A DNA stretch of 64,000 nt from Thalassospira lucentensis MCCC 1A00383 = DSM 14000 (GTDB taxonomy: Bacteria > Pseudomonadota > Alphaproteobacteria > Rhodospirillales > Thalassospiraceae), in the NCBI RefSeq assembly GCF_000421265.1, contig NZ_ATWN01000002.1:512417-576416 (forward strand). Reading direction: 5' to 3'. A model generated the notes under the pieces. That model searched no databases and was not told the DNA's origin. It saw nothing but the letters and a program-made list of their open reading frames with translations. This document shows, one piece after another, positions 54,401-62,962 of this stretch (position 1 is the stretch's first letter; each line of letters begins with the position of its first letter). Position numbers and translations under genes: made by a program.

Positions 54401-54572
54401 CTCTATGGCTTATACGCTGATTGGAGGTACGGCCGCCGGGACGGTTCTGATCCTGCTCTTCCTGCCCGCGCTCTATGCCGTTTGGTTCAGGATCAAACCG
54501 ACACCTGATATGGAGCATGCACCCGCAAATATTTTCCACCATGAAGACCGCCGGGACAATGCTGCAGAATAA
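51459..54572 (+). CDS. RND-family multidrug efflux pump permease
   Basis: This is a 1037-residue protein of the usual length for this family. There are 12 membrane helices with two large periplasmic loops. LGRAEDPSFTIKTLTVTAAW and PGATAREMQDLVAEPMEKRV are typical of the N-terminus. GLLVDDAIIAIEVMVVKMEE in helix 4 carries the proton-relay Asp pair. The TVQRARPVILTALAAVLAF segment near the C-terminus completes the signature. It expels hydrophobic compounds with proton influx. Confidence 0.93.
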   Translation: MRLNLSALAVRERAVTLFFIILLAAAGIYAFVNLGRAEDPSFTIKTLTVTAAWPGATAREMQDLVAEPMEKRVQELAWYDRVETITRPGYAFLTVTLKDSTPPAEVDEEFYQARKKLGDEARNLPSGVFGPFINDEYSDVSFALYALQARGMPMRDLVRQAETIRQDLLHVPGVKKINILGERAEQIFVEFSYAKLATLGISMQEIASALQRQNTVTPAGSIDTRGPQVFLRFDGAYNNIQSIADTPIVAGGRTLKLSDVAEVRRGYEDPPTYIIRHDGEPALLLSVVMQQGWNGLELGEALEDRSAAIAKTLPLGISFEKVSDQAVNINAAVGEFMLKFAMALGVVLLVSLISLGWRVGIVVAAAVPLTLAVVFLIMLETGRFFDRITLGALILALGLLVDDAIIAIEVMVVKMEEGMDRIKAAAYAWSHTAAPMLSGTLVTIIGLMPVGFAKSSAGEYAGNIFWIVGFALIVSWFVAVIFTPYLGVKMLPAIKPVEGGHHAIYDTPNYRRLRGMIRYAVRHKFLTCGVVVFAFLLSGAGMGLIKQQFFPTSDRPEVLVEVRLPEGTSIETTTAAVEKVENWLQQQPEAKIVTSYIGQGAPRFFFAMSPELPDPSFAKIVVLTPDADGREALKHRLRTAVSDGLAQEAYVRVTQLVFGPYTPFPVEFRITGPDPEKLYEISQKALEIMRKVPDVRQANRDWGNRAPVLRFTPDQDRLNLIGLSPTEAAQQMQFLLTGIPVTQVRENIRNVPVVARSAGEARLDPARLADFSLISRDGQQIPLDQIGKTEIQLEEPILKRRDRTPVITVRSDINEATQPPEVSKQIMEAFQPLITSLPVGYRIEMGGSIEESVKANTALAKIFPVMIAATLIVIILQVRSLSTMTMVMLTAPLGLVGVVPTLIAFNQPFGFNAILGLIGLAGILMRNTLILTEQIKDNRAAGLDDYHAVVEATVQRARPVILTALAAVLAFVPLTHSVFWGSMAYTLIGGTAAGTVLILLFLPALYAVWFRIKPTPDMEHAPANIFHHEDRRDNAAE

Positions 54573-54585
54573 GGGAACCCCGTCG

Positions 54586-55026
54586 GTGACAAAACCGATA
54601 CCAGAAAAGGGCGACATACCGTTATCCGGACGCTTCTGTTTTGTTTTGCAGCGGGTCAACCGTGTGATTTCAAGGCGACTTAACAGTGTCTTGCAACCGA
54701 TCGGAATAACCGGTTCGCAATTGATGATTTTGGATGCCATCGGCTTGGATAGCGACCTTCGCCAGAAAGATTTGGCAGAGTTGCTTGGGAAGGATCACGC
54801 AACAATTACGGCCAATCTTGCGCCGTTGGTGCGACGTGGATTGGTAGCTCGGGATAAAGACCGTAAGGACAGTCGTGCCCAAAGGATTTCACTTACCCCG
54901 GATGGGGCGTGTCTTCTGGGGCAGGCACGTGAGCTTGTGAAAGGATTTGAGGCGGACCTGAGCCGCCGTATATCTGATGAAAACGATCTCGGCGAACTTT
55001 GCAACGCCCTGGACAATCTGTCGTAG
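54586..55026 (+). CDS. MarR-family transcriptional regulator
   Basis: This is a 146-residue protein. GTG at 54586 with AAGGGA ten bases upstream gives the normal MarR length and begins 14 bp after the pump stop. Upstream ATG codons (54541, 54559) would overlap the pump gene. The winged helix is RQKDLAELLGKDHATITANL then LVRRGLVARDKDRKDSRAQR (residues 59-100), with the conserved D-x-R wing. It probably co-regulates the pump with the TetR protein. Confidence 0.85.
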   Translation: MTKPIPEKGDIPLSGRFCFVLQRVNRVISRRLNSVLQPIGITGSQLMILDAIGLDSDLRQKDLAELLGKDHATITANLAPLVRRGLVARDKDRKDSRAQRISLTPDGACLLGQARELVKGFEADLSRRISDENDLGELCNALDNLS

Positions 55027-55532
55027 CATTTACGCCCGGTTACAGGGGAGATTCAATTCTGCGGGAACCCCAACCTTGGTTGAGCGAAAAAGGAGAACCT
55101 GAAATGTTTCGGCGGTTATGGAAAAAGTGTCAGAGTTGCATCGGAAAGTTTGAATGGGTTGATGATCCGAGGGTGAGTACCTGCTTAAATTGGAGTATAG
55201 GATAGAGCAGCTGGAGAAAGAGGTTGCCAATCTCAATCAACCTGATACCCGATTTCAGTCCGACAATTAATGTGCGACAGAGCAAGGCGAATGAATTCGT
55301 ATTGATTACCATGGTTCACTGACAATGAACTTGCAGAGAATGTAAATATTGTCGGCGGGTTCGAAATTGCTCTTGATAATGTAGGAAAGGAGTCTGGACA
55401 TTGATGTAATCGTCTTTCGATATGTGGTCAGGCTATAGTCAGGCGGTTTCTTTTAACATTCGTTCTGAGCGTATGAGGTGTGACAGAATTCTCGAATATT
55501 TGATTTTTGAAAAGCAGAAATATTGATGATGT
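55027..55532. other. 506-bp intergenic region without a convincing gene
   Basis: Short open stretches exist: an ATG at 55103 gives 33 residues, and a frame across 55180-55270 reads EYLLKLEYRIEQLEKEV, coiled-coil-like but lacking a start. An in-frame stop precedes the second, so it may be a decayed small gene. I see no RNA gene or strong terminator. Confidence 0.4.
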
Positions 55533-56582
55533 TTAGAAACAGTTATATTTTGTGAAAATGCGAACCGGCATTGACGGAATGTTTGGAAGATCCTGTTTTT
55601 TGAGGCTTGCACGTAAGCATTCGATGCTAAAGCCGATTTCTCGATCCAGATCGTGGCCGATTACAAAATCCATCCCCCCTGTCTCGAGGAGGATTCTGGA
55701 GTTACTGTTAAGTTCGTGGCCAATAAACGTCACATCGTCACGAAGCCCCTCATCTCGTAGAGCTTCCGCAATACCAGTATTGCCACCTGCGACATTATAG
55801 ATGCCGCCAGGCGGGCCGTGATCACGAATATAATTTCTTACGTTCCTGTAGGTATATTCGAAATCATCGTTACTGCTGACACGCTCTTCTACCGTCAGTG
55901 AGGGGTGCTCTGATCGAAGAACCCTTCTGAAGCCCAGTTCACGTTCTTCTTGGCAACGATACGGGGCGCTGATGACAAGCAAAACTCTACTGTTGGATGA
56001 ACTGATTGATGTTCCCATCAGACAAGCTGCTGTCGAACCGGCTCCGGTTTGATCGTTGCCTATGTAGGCTATTCGACGTGAATTCGGTAGGTCAGTTGTG
56101 ACACATACGACAGGCACCCCACGCGCTGTTACAGCGCGAACCGCTCTATTGATCGTTAAATCCTCACGAGCGACCAAAACTAGGCCATCGACATCCTGTG
56201 AAAATCGCTCAATCTGTTGGGCAAACTGTACAGGTTTAACTTCTGTCGTCAGTACAGAATCGAACGAGAGTTCGAGGTTGGGGTAAGCAGCCTGATAGGC
56301 ATTAACACCCTCCCTTAGAGATTGATTGAATGCTGCGCCAGAGTCGGAGAGAAACGCGATTTTCAAGCAGGATGCGGCGTCGGTTGAACTTTCAATCGTC
56401 AGGGATGAGAGGGCATCGAGGACCCGTTTGCGCGTAACATCGCGCACGCCGGATCTTTCATTTAGAACCCGATCAACGGTTGCCGTACTGCAGCCCGAAG
56501 CACGTGCGATTTCGGTGATCTTGGGGGAGCGCCAATTGCCTCGTTCATCAAAAATATCGGTCGTATCAACTTTACCAGTCAT
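55533..56582 (-). CDS. LacI-family transcriptional regulator
   Basis: This is a 349-residue protein using the ATG at 56582, which has AGGA upstream. The helix-turn-helix is KITEIARASGCSTATVDRVL (residues 21-40), followed by the hinge helix. A periplasmic-binding-protein-like sugar sensor runs from ~66 (LKIAFLSDSGAAFNQSLREG) with DGLVLVARED and GGNTGIAEALRDEG. It is divergent from the sugar ABC operon at 56776 and should control it. The gap 56583-56775 is AT-rich. Confidence 0.88.
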   Translation of the reverse strand: MTGKVDTTDIFDERGNWRSPKITEIARASGCSTATVDRVLNERSGVRDVTRKRVLDALSSLTIESSTDAASCLKIAFLSDSGAAFNQSLREGVNAYQAAYPNLELSFDSVLTTEVKPVQFAQQIERFSQDVDGLVLVAREDLTINRAVRAVTARGVPVVCVTTDLPNSRRIAYIGNDQTGAGSTAACLMGTSISSSNSRVLLVISAPYRCQEERELGFRRVLRSEHPSLTVEERVSSNDDFEYTYRNVRNYIRDHGPPGGIYNVAGGNTGIAEALRDEGLRDDVTFIGHELNSNSRILLETGGMDFVIGHDLDREIGFSIECLRASLKKQDLPNIPSMPVRIFTKYNCF

Positions 56583-56775
56583 CTGATGGATTGTTCCTAA
56601 AATTAACATCAGGTCAACGCGAGTAACGATTCGATCTGCTCTAGGGTTTATCACACTCCTTTTTTGATGTTTTTTCAATCAAATTTGAGTGATTTTCCGA
56701 TTATTTGATTTTTAAAGATGTGTTTTGATGTCTCGGCTATCCATCAAAAAAATTAAATATCGGGAGGATACCAAC

Positions 56776-57795
56776 ATGAAAAAGGTTATAAATGCGCTAG
56801 CCGCGTGTGCCATGCTGGCAATAGCAGCACCGCAAACAGCAATGGCCCAGGAGGCCGAAAACAACTATCGCTTTGTTATGGTGTCGCATATCGGATCAAA
56901 CGATCCGAATATGAAATGGCTGACGCTGTCGCTTGAGGAGTTCGAGAAAAAGTATCCGAACGTCAAAACGGAATATATCTCGACCAATAACTACTCGGTT
57001 CAGGAGCATGTGCGACTGCTTGAACAGGCAATTGCCACGAAGCCGGACGGCATCGCGGTACCCATTGTTAGTACCGATGCGTTTGAAGTGCCACTGCGCA
57101 AAGCAATTGAACAGGGCATCCCGGTTGTTGCTTTCAACATTCCGGATCCTCGCCCGGAAGGTGAGCGTATTCCCTATCTCACCTATGTCGGTGGTGATGA
57201 ATATCTGACCGGTAAAAAGCTTGGGGAATATGCGCTTTCTCGAGCCGACCTGCCGGCTCCCAAACGCGTAGTTTGCGCAACTCATGACTCCGCCCATCAG
57301 GGGCTGAAGGCCCGTTGTGCCGGCATGAAGGATGCCATGGAGGCCGCCGGGGCAGAGTTCGAGGAGCTGTTTATTTCCGCAGAGCCAGCGACGGCGCGCA
57401 ATACCTTGCAGTCATATCTTCAGGCCAACCCTGACACCAACTACATTTTCACTGTTGCAAGCTGGTCTGCCCCCTGGGCCTGGGGCGTTGCAAACGATAT
57501 GGGGCTTTCTCCTGATGTCGACGACAAGGGCGTGACCATCATTACGGTGGATGCGAGCCCGGTTGCCTTGGCCGGCATTAAGGCGGGGCATGTTCTGGCG
57601 ACCAACAGTCAGGGCTTCTGGTTGCAGGGCTATGCACCAATGGAATGGCTTTATTGGAAGCATGAGCTGGGGTATGAGCCGCAGTCTGATATCCTGACCG
57701 GCCCGATCATTGTTGATATCGAAAACATTGATCACTGGGAAGGCTTGGTACGCAATATTTTCGGCGATGCGTACGACGAACAGAACACCTGGTAA
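56776..57795 (+). CDS. Sugar ABC transporter substrate-binding protein (RbsB/type I fold)
   Basis: This is a 339-residue exported protein with GGGAGGATACCAAC before the ATG. The signal peptide is residues 1-24 (cleavage after TAMAQ). It has the ribose-binding-type fold: EQAIATKPDGIAVPIVSTDA, IEQGIPVVAFNIPDPRPEG and GVTIITVDASPVALAGIKAG. The ligand is a sugar or polyol; the inositol-type enzymes downstream make inositol or a relative plausible. It is followed by a 12-bp perfect hairpin. Confidence 0.9.
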   Translation: MKKVINALAACAMLAIAAPQTAMAQEAENNYRFVMVSHIGSNDPNMKWLTLSLEEFEKKYPNVKTEYISTNNYSVQEHVRLLEQAIATKPDGIAVPIVSTDAFEVPLRKAIEQGIPVVAFNIPDPRPEGERIPYLTYVGGDEYLTGKKLGEYALSRADLPAPKRVVCATHDSAHQGLKARCAGMKDAMEAAGAEFEELFISAEPATARNTLQSYLQANPDTNYIFTVASWSAPWAWGVANDMGLSPDVDDKGVTIITVDASPVALAGIKAGHVLATNSQGFWLQGYAPMEWLYWKHELGYEPQSDILTGPIIVDIENIDHWEGLVRNIFGDAYDEQNTW

Positions 57796-57810
57796 CCGAG
57801 CATAATAGCG

Positions 57811-57848
57811 CCGGACCGAAACTGCCAGCTCGTGCCGTTTCGGTCCGG
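57811..57848 (+). terminator. Hairpin after the sugar-binding-protein gene
   Basis: CCGGACCGAAAC pairs perfectly with GTTTCGGTCCGG around a 14-base loop, 15 bp after the stop and with no T-run. The likely role is attenuation or protection of the binding-protein mRNA. Confidence 0.7.
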
Positions 57849-57910
57849 ATGATGCCGGATACCTGTGTTCGAATGCCCAGCCACAGATAATGTGCCGAGA
57901 GTAAGTTTCC

Positions 57911-58876
57911 ATGTTTTTTCCAACCTCTCTTTCTCGCGGTGCCGGTTTTGGTGCTGTCGTCGGTGTCGCGTTAATGCTGTCCGTCTTTACGGTCATTGAT
58001 TTTGGCGGCTGGTGGACAGTTCAGACCGTCACCAACGTGCTGCACTTTGCCTCGATATTGGGGTTGATCGCGATGGGCCAGGCATTGGTCATCATGTCAA
58101 AGGAAATCGATCTGTCTGTTGGATCGGTTTATGGCCTTGCGGGGGTCGCCTTTATCACATTGCAACCCGACCTCGGTGTTCCAGGCGCGATTGTTGCGGC
58201 ACTTCTGATTTCGGCATTGATCGGTTTTTTGCAGGCAATGGCCGTACTGAAAGGCGCCCTGCCGTCGATGATTGTCACACTGGGTGGTTTGTTTACCGTC
58301 CGCGGCATCATTTATGTCTGGACAGGCGGTTCTGTCCGCGCATTCCCGGAAGAAGCCAGATCACATTGGATCACCCGAATGTTGGGTGGAGAGTTTCTGG
58401 GGCTTGAGGCCTCGCTTTTCTGGCTGCTTGTGCTTCTTGCAATTCTCAGCGTCCTGCTGTGGAGAACGAAGTTCGGGAACCATTTGCTGGCGGCTGGCGG
58501 AGATCTCGACAGCGCCAAATCCCAAGGTGTTCAAACAGACAGGACCAAAACAATCGCCTTTGTGACCTGTTCGCTGCTTGCTGGTTTTGCCGGGATTGTG
58601 ACCCTTGCAGACCGTCCGCAAACGCATGTCACACTGGGAGAGTTGCTGGAACTGGAGGCAATTGCCGCAGCGGTTATTGGCGGCTGTCTTCTATCCGGGG
58701 GGCGCGGGTCCTTGCTTGGTGCCGTTCTTGGCGCGCTGATCGTTGTGAGTTTCCGATATGAGCTGATTGCTCTGGGCGCGCCATCCTCGTGGTTCATGAC
58801 CTTTGTCGGGATCGTTTTGATTGTCGCCGTCATTTTCAACCAGAAACTGGCGCGCGCGGCCGGACATAGTCTGTGA
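57911..58876 (+). CDS. Sugar ABC transporter permease (RbsC-like)
   Basis: This is a 321-residue protein with 8-10 helices. ALVIMSKEIDLSVGSVYGLA (residues ~55-74) is the conserved GEIDLSVGS-type segment, and LEAIAAAVIGGCLLSGGRGS (~245-264) is the coupling region. It works with a second permease (59670), so the channel is a heterodimer, unlike RbsC homodimers. The TGA overlaps a possible GTG start of the ATPase. Confidence 0.9.
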   Translation: MFFPTSLSRGAGFGAVVGVALMLSVFTVIDFGGWWTVQTVTNVLHFASILGLIAMGQALVIMSKEIDLSVGSVYGLAGVAFITLQPDLGVPGAIVAALLISALIGFLQAMAVLKGALPSMIVTLGGLFTVRGIIYVWTGGSVRAFPEEARSHWITRMLGGEFLGLEASLFWLLVLLAILSVLLWRTKFGNHLLAAGGDLDSAKSQGVQTDRTKTIAFVTCSLLAGFAGIVTLADRPQTHVTLGELLELEAIAAAVIGGCLLSGGRGSLLGAVLGALIVVSFRYELIALGAPSSWFMTFVGIVLIVAVIFNQKLARAAGHSL

Positions 58877-58893
58877 CCGGGAAGGAGGAAACA

Positions 58894-59670
58894 ATGAACA
58901 AACAAACACCCCTTATCCAGATCAAGAATCTGGACCTTCATTTCGGTGCCTTCCACGCACTGAAAAATGTGTCCGTAGACTTTCATGCAGGCGAATTGGT
59001 CGGACTTGTCGGGGACAATGGTGCCGGTAAAACCACATTGATCCGTGTCCTTTGCGGTATTCACACCCCTTCTGCCGGTGAAGTTTATTTCGATGGAACC
59101 CGTGTGAAGACGTTTCATCCGAAACTGGCCATAGATCAGGGAATTGAAACAATCCAGCAGTCCGTCGGGCTGTGCGACAACCTGTCCATTGCACGCAACT
59201 TTTATCTTGGGCGAGAGCCTGTGAAACGGTTCTGTGGTTTGCCACTGCTTGATTTTGCGAAGATGCGCGAGATGAGCGGCAGGGTGATAAGGCAATTCGG
59301 TCTTCGTGAGAATGTCTCGGTTGATGATGAGGTCGAACGCCTGTCAGGCGGGGAGCGTCAGTCAGTCAAAATTGGCCGGGCCGTGGAATTCAAAAACCGT
59401 GTTGTGATCATGGATGAGCCGACAAACCATCTTTCGGTCCGCGAACGCGAGCATGTCAACGAACTGGCGCTTCAATTGCGCGATCAAGGGTTGTTGGTGA
59501 TCTATATCACCCACGACATCTTTCAGGTCCACAGGCTGGCTGATCGTATCGTGATTATGGAGAATGGCGAAAAAATAGAAGACGCATCCACGGAAACAAT
59601 GTCTGCCGAGGCACTGGAGGAAGTCATTCGCCAGGGCGGGCGCATTGTCGAAAAACGGGATGCGGTCTGA
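58894..59670 (+). CDS. Sugar ABC transporter ATPase (single domain)
   Basis: This is a 258-residue protein with GGAAGGAGGAAACA before the ATG at 58894. Walker A is GDNGAGKTT (residues ~40-48), the signature is LSGGERQSVKIGRAV, and Walker B is VVIMDEPTNHL. Typical RbsA/MglA ATPases carry two domains of about 500 residues; this single-domain form is the FrcA-like type. It lies between the two permeases and its TGA overlaps the next ATG. Confidence 0.92.
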   Translation: MNKQTPLIQIKNLDLHFGAFHALKNVSVDFHAGELVGLVGDNGAGKTTLIRVLCGIHTPSAGEVYFDGTRVKTFHPKLAIDQGIETIQQSVGLCDNLSIARNFYLGREPVKRFCGLPLLDFAKMREMSGRVIRQFGLRENVSVDDEVERLSGGERQSVKIGRAVEFKNRVVIMDEPTNHLSVREREHVNELALQLRDQGLLVIYITHDIFQVHRLADRIVIMENGEKIEDASTETMSAEALEEVIRQGGRIVEKRDAV

Positions 59671-60644
59671 TGCTGAAGAGCGAAATCAAACGTCTCGTAA
59701 GGCGTCATACCGAGATCGGTATTCTGGTCATCTCCCTGTGTCTGGTGTTGCTGTTTACCCTTACGTCCGAGGGACGATGGGCCAATGCCTATAATATTGG
59801 CACCATCCTTCAGGTAACTGCCACATTGGGGTTAATGACGCTTGGCGTTGCGTTGGTGATCGGAACGGGTGAGATCGATATTTCGGTAGGATCAACCTTT
59901 GGCATAGGTGCCCTGATTTATCTGTGGTTTGCCGTTCGCATTGATCCTGTCTTTGCAGCGCTTCTTGCCACCGGCGCAGGTGCTTTGATTGGTGCCTTCA
60001 ATGGCATCCTGATAACCCGTACCAAAACCCCGTCGCTGATCATCACCCTTGGTTCTCTTATGATCTTCAGAGGGTTGGCAATTGCGCTGACAGACGGATT
60101 TTCATTCTCGGTCCCTTACAAGGAGCGGGATGGGCTTTCGTATTCCGTTCTTGGGGGAACCGAGTTCCTGGGCATCAATACCGGGTTCTACTGGTTGGTG
60201 GCCGGACTGGCGGTTTTGCTGATTGCTCTGAAAATGACGCCTTGGGGCAATCGGCTTCTGGCTGTCGGTGGCTCCGCCGCCAGCGCACATTCGCGCGGTG
60301 TCCGTGTCGAACGCATAAAACTCTCGGCTTTTGTTGTTTGTGGCGTGCTTGCGGCCTTCGCCGGAACCCTGGAGGCCAGCAAGCTTGGCTTCGCCGATGG
60401 CTCCATGGGCCGATTGATGGAGCTTCAGGCAATTGCGGCCTGCGTGCTTGGCGGCTGTGTTCTTGCTGGTGGTCGCATATCGCTGCCCGGAGCTGTTTTG
60501 GGCGCGTTCGTGTTGTCTTCGGTTCAATCCTATCTCGTGGTGACCGGTGTTCGCCCACAATGGTTCATTTTGCTTCTTGGCCTGATTGTTGTTTTTGCAG
60601 CACTGGGCGACCGAACACTGCGCCGTTGGTCTTTGAAAAACTAA
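59670..60644 (+). CDS. Sugar ABC transporter permease (RbsC-like, second)
   Basis: This is a 324-residue permease paralogous to 57911: GEIDISVGSTFGIGALIYLW, then LITRTKTPSLIITLGSLMIF and MELQAIAACVLGGCVLAGGR. It overlaps the ATPase stop by one base (TGATG). It forms the transport channel with the first permease. Confidence 0.9.
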   Translation: MLKSEIKRLVRRHTEIGILVISLCLVLLFTLTSEGRWANAYNIGTILQVTATLGLMTLGVALVIGTGEIDISVGSTFGIGALIYLWFAVRIDPVFAALLATGAGALIGAFNGILITRTKTPSLIITLGSLMIFRGLAIALTDGFSFSVPYKERDGLSYSVLGGTEFLGINTGFYWLVAGLAVLLIALKMTPWGNRLLAVGGSAASAHSRGVRVERIKLSAFVVCGVLAAFAGTLEASKLGFADGSMGRLMELQAIAACVLGGCVLAGGRISLPGAVLGAFVLSSVQSYLVVTGVRPQWFILLLGLIVVFAALGDRTLRRWSLKN

Positions 60645-60667
60645 TCTCAACTCGGAAATCTAAAAAC

Positions 60668-61666
60668 ATGATGGACAAAATTTATAATATTGCGCTTTTG
60701 GGCGCTGGCCGAATTGGACAGGTGCATGCGGCAAATATCGCCGCCCATCCCCTATCAAGGTTGTCCATTGTCGTGGACCCGCAGGAAGGGATTGCCCTAC
60801 AGCTTGCAGAAGCTTACGGGGCATCGGTAAGTTCTTTGGAAGATGCCCTGTCGCGTACCGATATTGATGCAATTGTAATCGCCTCGGCTACCAGCACGCA
60901 TGCGGATTTAATTGAACGCGGGATACGCGCTGGCAAAGCAGTGTTTTGCGAAAAACCGGTTGATCTGTCCATCAGTCGCGTGAATGCCACGCTTGAGGCG
61001 ATCAAAGGACAGGAAAACAGGCTATTTGTCGCATTCAATCGCCGATTTGACCCGGCAGTCGCAGAATTGAAACGCCGGCTTGATGCGGGGGTGATCGGTG
61101 ATTTGGAACTGGTCACGGTTGTTTCAAAGGATCCGGGCGCGTTGCCCATCGACTATATCAAAGTATCGGGCGGTATGTTCCGCGATATGACGATCCACGA
61201 TTTCGATATGGCACGCTTCATTCTGGGCGAAGAGCCGGTGCGTGTTACGGCTCTGGCATCTACGCTAACGGACCCGGCTATCAAGGCCGAAGGCGACATT
61301 GATACGGCATCTGTAACCCTGCAGACAGCCAGCGGTAAAATTGCCGTCATCACTAATTCGCGGCGCGCGTCCTTCGGATACGACCAACGTGTCGAGGCCC
61401 ATGGTTCGCTCGGTACATTGCGCACGGAGAATGTCCCCAAAACCATGCTTGTGCAGGAACGAGAGGACGGCGTTACCCGTGAAAAGCCACTGTTCTTTTT
61501 CCTTGAACGGTATGCGGAATCCTATGCCGAAGAATGGAAAGAATTTGTCCGCGTTTTGAAGGGTGAAGTTGCACCTGCACCGTCCGGTGAAGATGGCCGC
61601 AAGGCTTTGCTGCTTGCCGAGGCGGCGTATCAGTCTCTTGAAACCGGTCGCACCATTACGCTTTGA
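60668..61666 (+). CDS. Gfo/Idh/MocA oxidoreductase, inositol 2-dehydrogenase-like
   Basis: This is a 332-residue protein starting at the ATG at 60668; the longer frame overlaps the permease. The NAD motif is LLGAGRIGQVHAANIAAHPL (residues ~10-29), the catalytic Lys lies in FCEKPVDLS (~95-103), and GGMFRDMTIHDFDMARF (~168-184) has the Asp and His that bind the polyol, as in IolG. It oxidises a ring carbon of inositol or a related sugar. The IolE/IolI-like isomerase follows and an iolC scrap lies downstream. Confidence 0.88.
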   Translation: MMDKIYNIALLGAGRIGQVHAANIAAHPLSRLSIVVDPQEGIALQLAEAYGASVSSLEDALSRTDIDAIVIASATSTHADLIERGIRAGKAVFCEKPVDLSISRVNATLEAIKGQENRLFVAFNRRFDPAVAELKRRLDAGVIGDLELVTVVSKDPGALPIDYIKVSGGMFRDMTIHDFDMARFILGEEPVRVTALASTLTDPAIKAEGDIDTASVTLQTASGKIAVITNSRRASFGYDQRVEAHGSLGTLRTENVPKTMLVQEREDGVTREKPLFFFLERYAESYAEEWKEFVRVLKGEVAPAPSGEDGRKALLLAEAAYQSLETGRTITL

Positions 61667-61680
61667 ATGAGGATACAAAA

Positions 61681-62643
61681 ATGAAAATCGGGATCGTATC
61701 AGACTCTTTGTCCAATCAGCCGTTTGAAACGGCACTAGATACAATTGCGGGAATGGGAATAGAAGGTGTTGAAATCAACACCGGCAACTGGTCGTCTGCG
61801 CCGCATATAGATTTGGACGAGATGCTGGCGAGTTCTGACGCACGCAAAAGATTCATGAATGCGATTACCAGTCGTGGTTTGAGTCTCATTGCGTTAAACT
61901 GCAACGGCAATCAATTGCACCCAACGGACGGACAACGCCAATCATCCGTGGTCGAAAAGACAATCAGGCTCGCCTCTGAACTGGAATGCAGTAAAGTTTG
62001 CCTGATGTCAGGTCTTCCAGCTGGGGCTCCGACGGACAAGACCCCGAACTGGATTATTTCCGCATGGCCACCGGAAACGAGTGAAATACTTGCCTGGCAG
62101 TGGAATGAGGTTTTGCTGCCGTACTGGCACAAACTTGTCGACAATGGCAGGGAATTTGGCATCGATAATTTTGCCATCGAACTTCACGGAAATCAGTTGG
62201 TGTATAATGTGCCAACCCTTTTGCGTTTACGTGACGCAGTTGGCAAAGCAGTTGGCGCAAACCTTGATCCGAGCCATTTGATGTGGATGGGGGCAGATGC
62301 GCTGCAGGCTGTATCCGCACTCGGGGATGCCATTCACCATGTCCATGCCAAGGATACCTGGATCAATCCCGATAAGGCAGCAACAATTTCACGGCTTGAT
62401 ACCGGACCGATGATCGATGTCGCAGAGCGTGCATGGTCCTACATCACTATTGGTTATGGTCATGGTGAAAGCTGGTGGCGAGAGTTTTGTTACAGGTTGC
62501 GGCTCGTTGGCTACGATAGTTGGTTGTCAATTGAGCATGAAGATCCGGTGCTATCATGTGCGGAAGGCGTTCAGCGTTCAGTAAATGTATTGAACGCGGC
62601 TGCTCCCGAGAAAGTAAGCGATTATTCGCTTCAACCTATTTGA
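61681..62643 (+). CDS. Sugar phosphate isomerase/epimerase family protein (IolE/IolI-like)
   Basis: This is a 320-residue TIM barrel of the xylose-isomerase-like / AP-endonuclease-2 superfamily. The ATG at 61681 has GAGGATACAAAA upstream. The metal ligands expected in this family are visible: GVEINTGNW, FAIELHGNQ, NLDPSHLMWMG, HHVHAKDTW and LSIEHEDP. It probably isomerises or dehydrates the keto product of the preceding dehydrogenase. It is the last intact gene of the LacI-controlled operon. Confidence 0.85.
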   Translation: MKIGIVSDSLSNQPFETALDTIAGMGIEGVEINTGNWSSAPHIDLDEMLASSDARKRFMNAITSRGLSLIALNCNGNQLHPTDGQRQSSVVEKTIRLASELECSKVCLMSGLPAGAPTDKTPNWIISAWPPETSEILAWQWNEVLLPYWHKLVDNGREFGIDNFAIELHGNQLVYNVPTLLRLRDAVGKAVGANLDPSHLMWMGADALQAVSALGDAIHHVHAKDTWINPDKAATISRLDTGPMIDVAERAWSYITIGYGHGESWWREFCYRLRLVGYDSWLSIEHEDPVLSCAEGVQRSVNVLNAAAPEKVSDYSLQPI

Positions 62644-62670
62644 TGCTCTGCCTCCCTTAGAGCATGAACT

Positions 62671-62723
62671 CTCCCCTCATACGGCAAATTCCTGACGGAT
62701 ATTAGTTTGTTGTGTGGGGGGAG
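62671..62723 (+). terminator. Probable terminator of the polyol operon
   Basis: CTCCCCTCATAC pairs with GTGTGGGGGGAG over 12 positions (two G-U) around a 29-base loop, followed by CTTTCTT. It lies 28 bp after the last stop. Confidence 0.55.
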
Positions 62724-62866
62724 CTTTCTTCAATCAACTCCTGAACCCAGATGTGTGCAGTTTGCGGCACAGATGCAGGAATAATGTGAAGTTTTACAAA
62801 TTTCATAGGTGCTTGTGAGATCGAAGAATACCGAACTCCATCTGGCGCCCTAGAAAGAGAGAATAA

Positions 62867-62962
62867 ATGAAGCGGCTTGATGTCATCACGATCGGACGGT
62901 CGTCGGTTGACCTCTATGGGGTCCAGATTGGCGGGCACCTGGAGGACATGGCGCTGGTTGCA
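62867..62962 (+). pseudogene. iolC: 5'-fragment of iolC (5-dehydro-2-deoxygluconokinase)
   Basis: ATG at 62867 gives 32 residues beginning MKRLDVITIGRSSVDLYGVQ and ending IGGHLEDMALVA before TAA at 62963. This is the unmistakable N-terminus of IolC, a PfkB-type sugar kinase of about 330 or more residues. Similarity ends near LEDMA (about 62955), where DNA of an opposing atpD fragment begins. The kinase step is therefore lost here unless encoded elsewhere. Confidence 0.8.

Noticed and set aside
55103..55205. Small protein in the gap after the MarR gene
   Set aside because: Only 33 codons without a ribosome site or family; the better coiled-coil stretch is in another frame with an upstream stop and no start.
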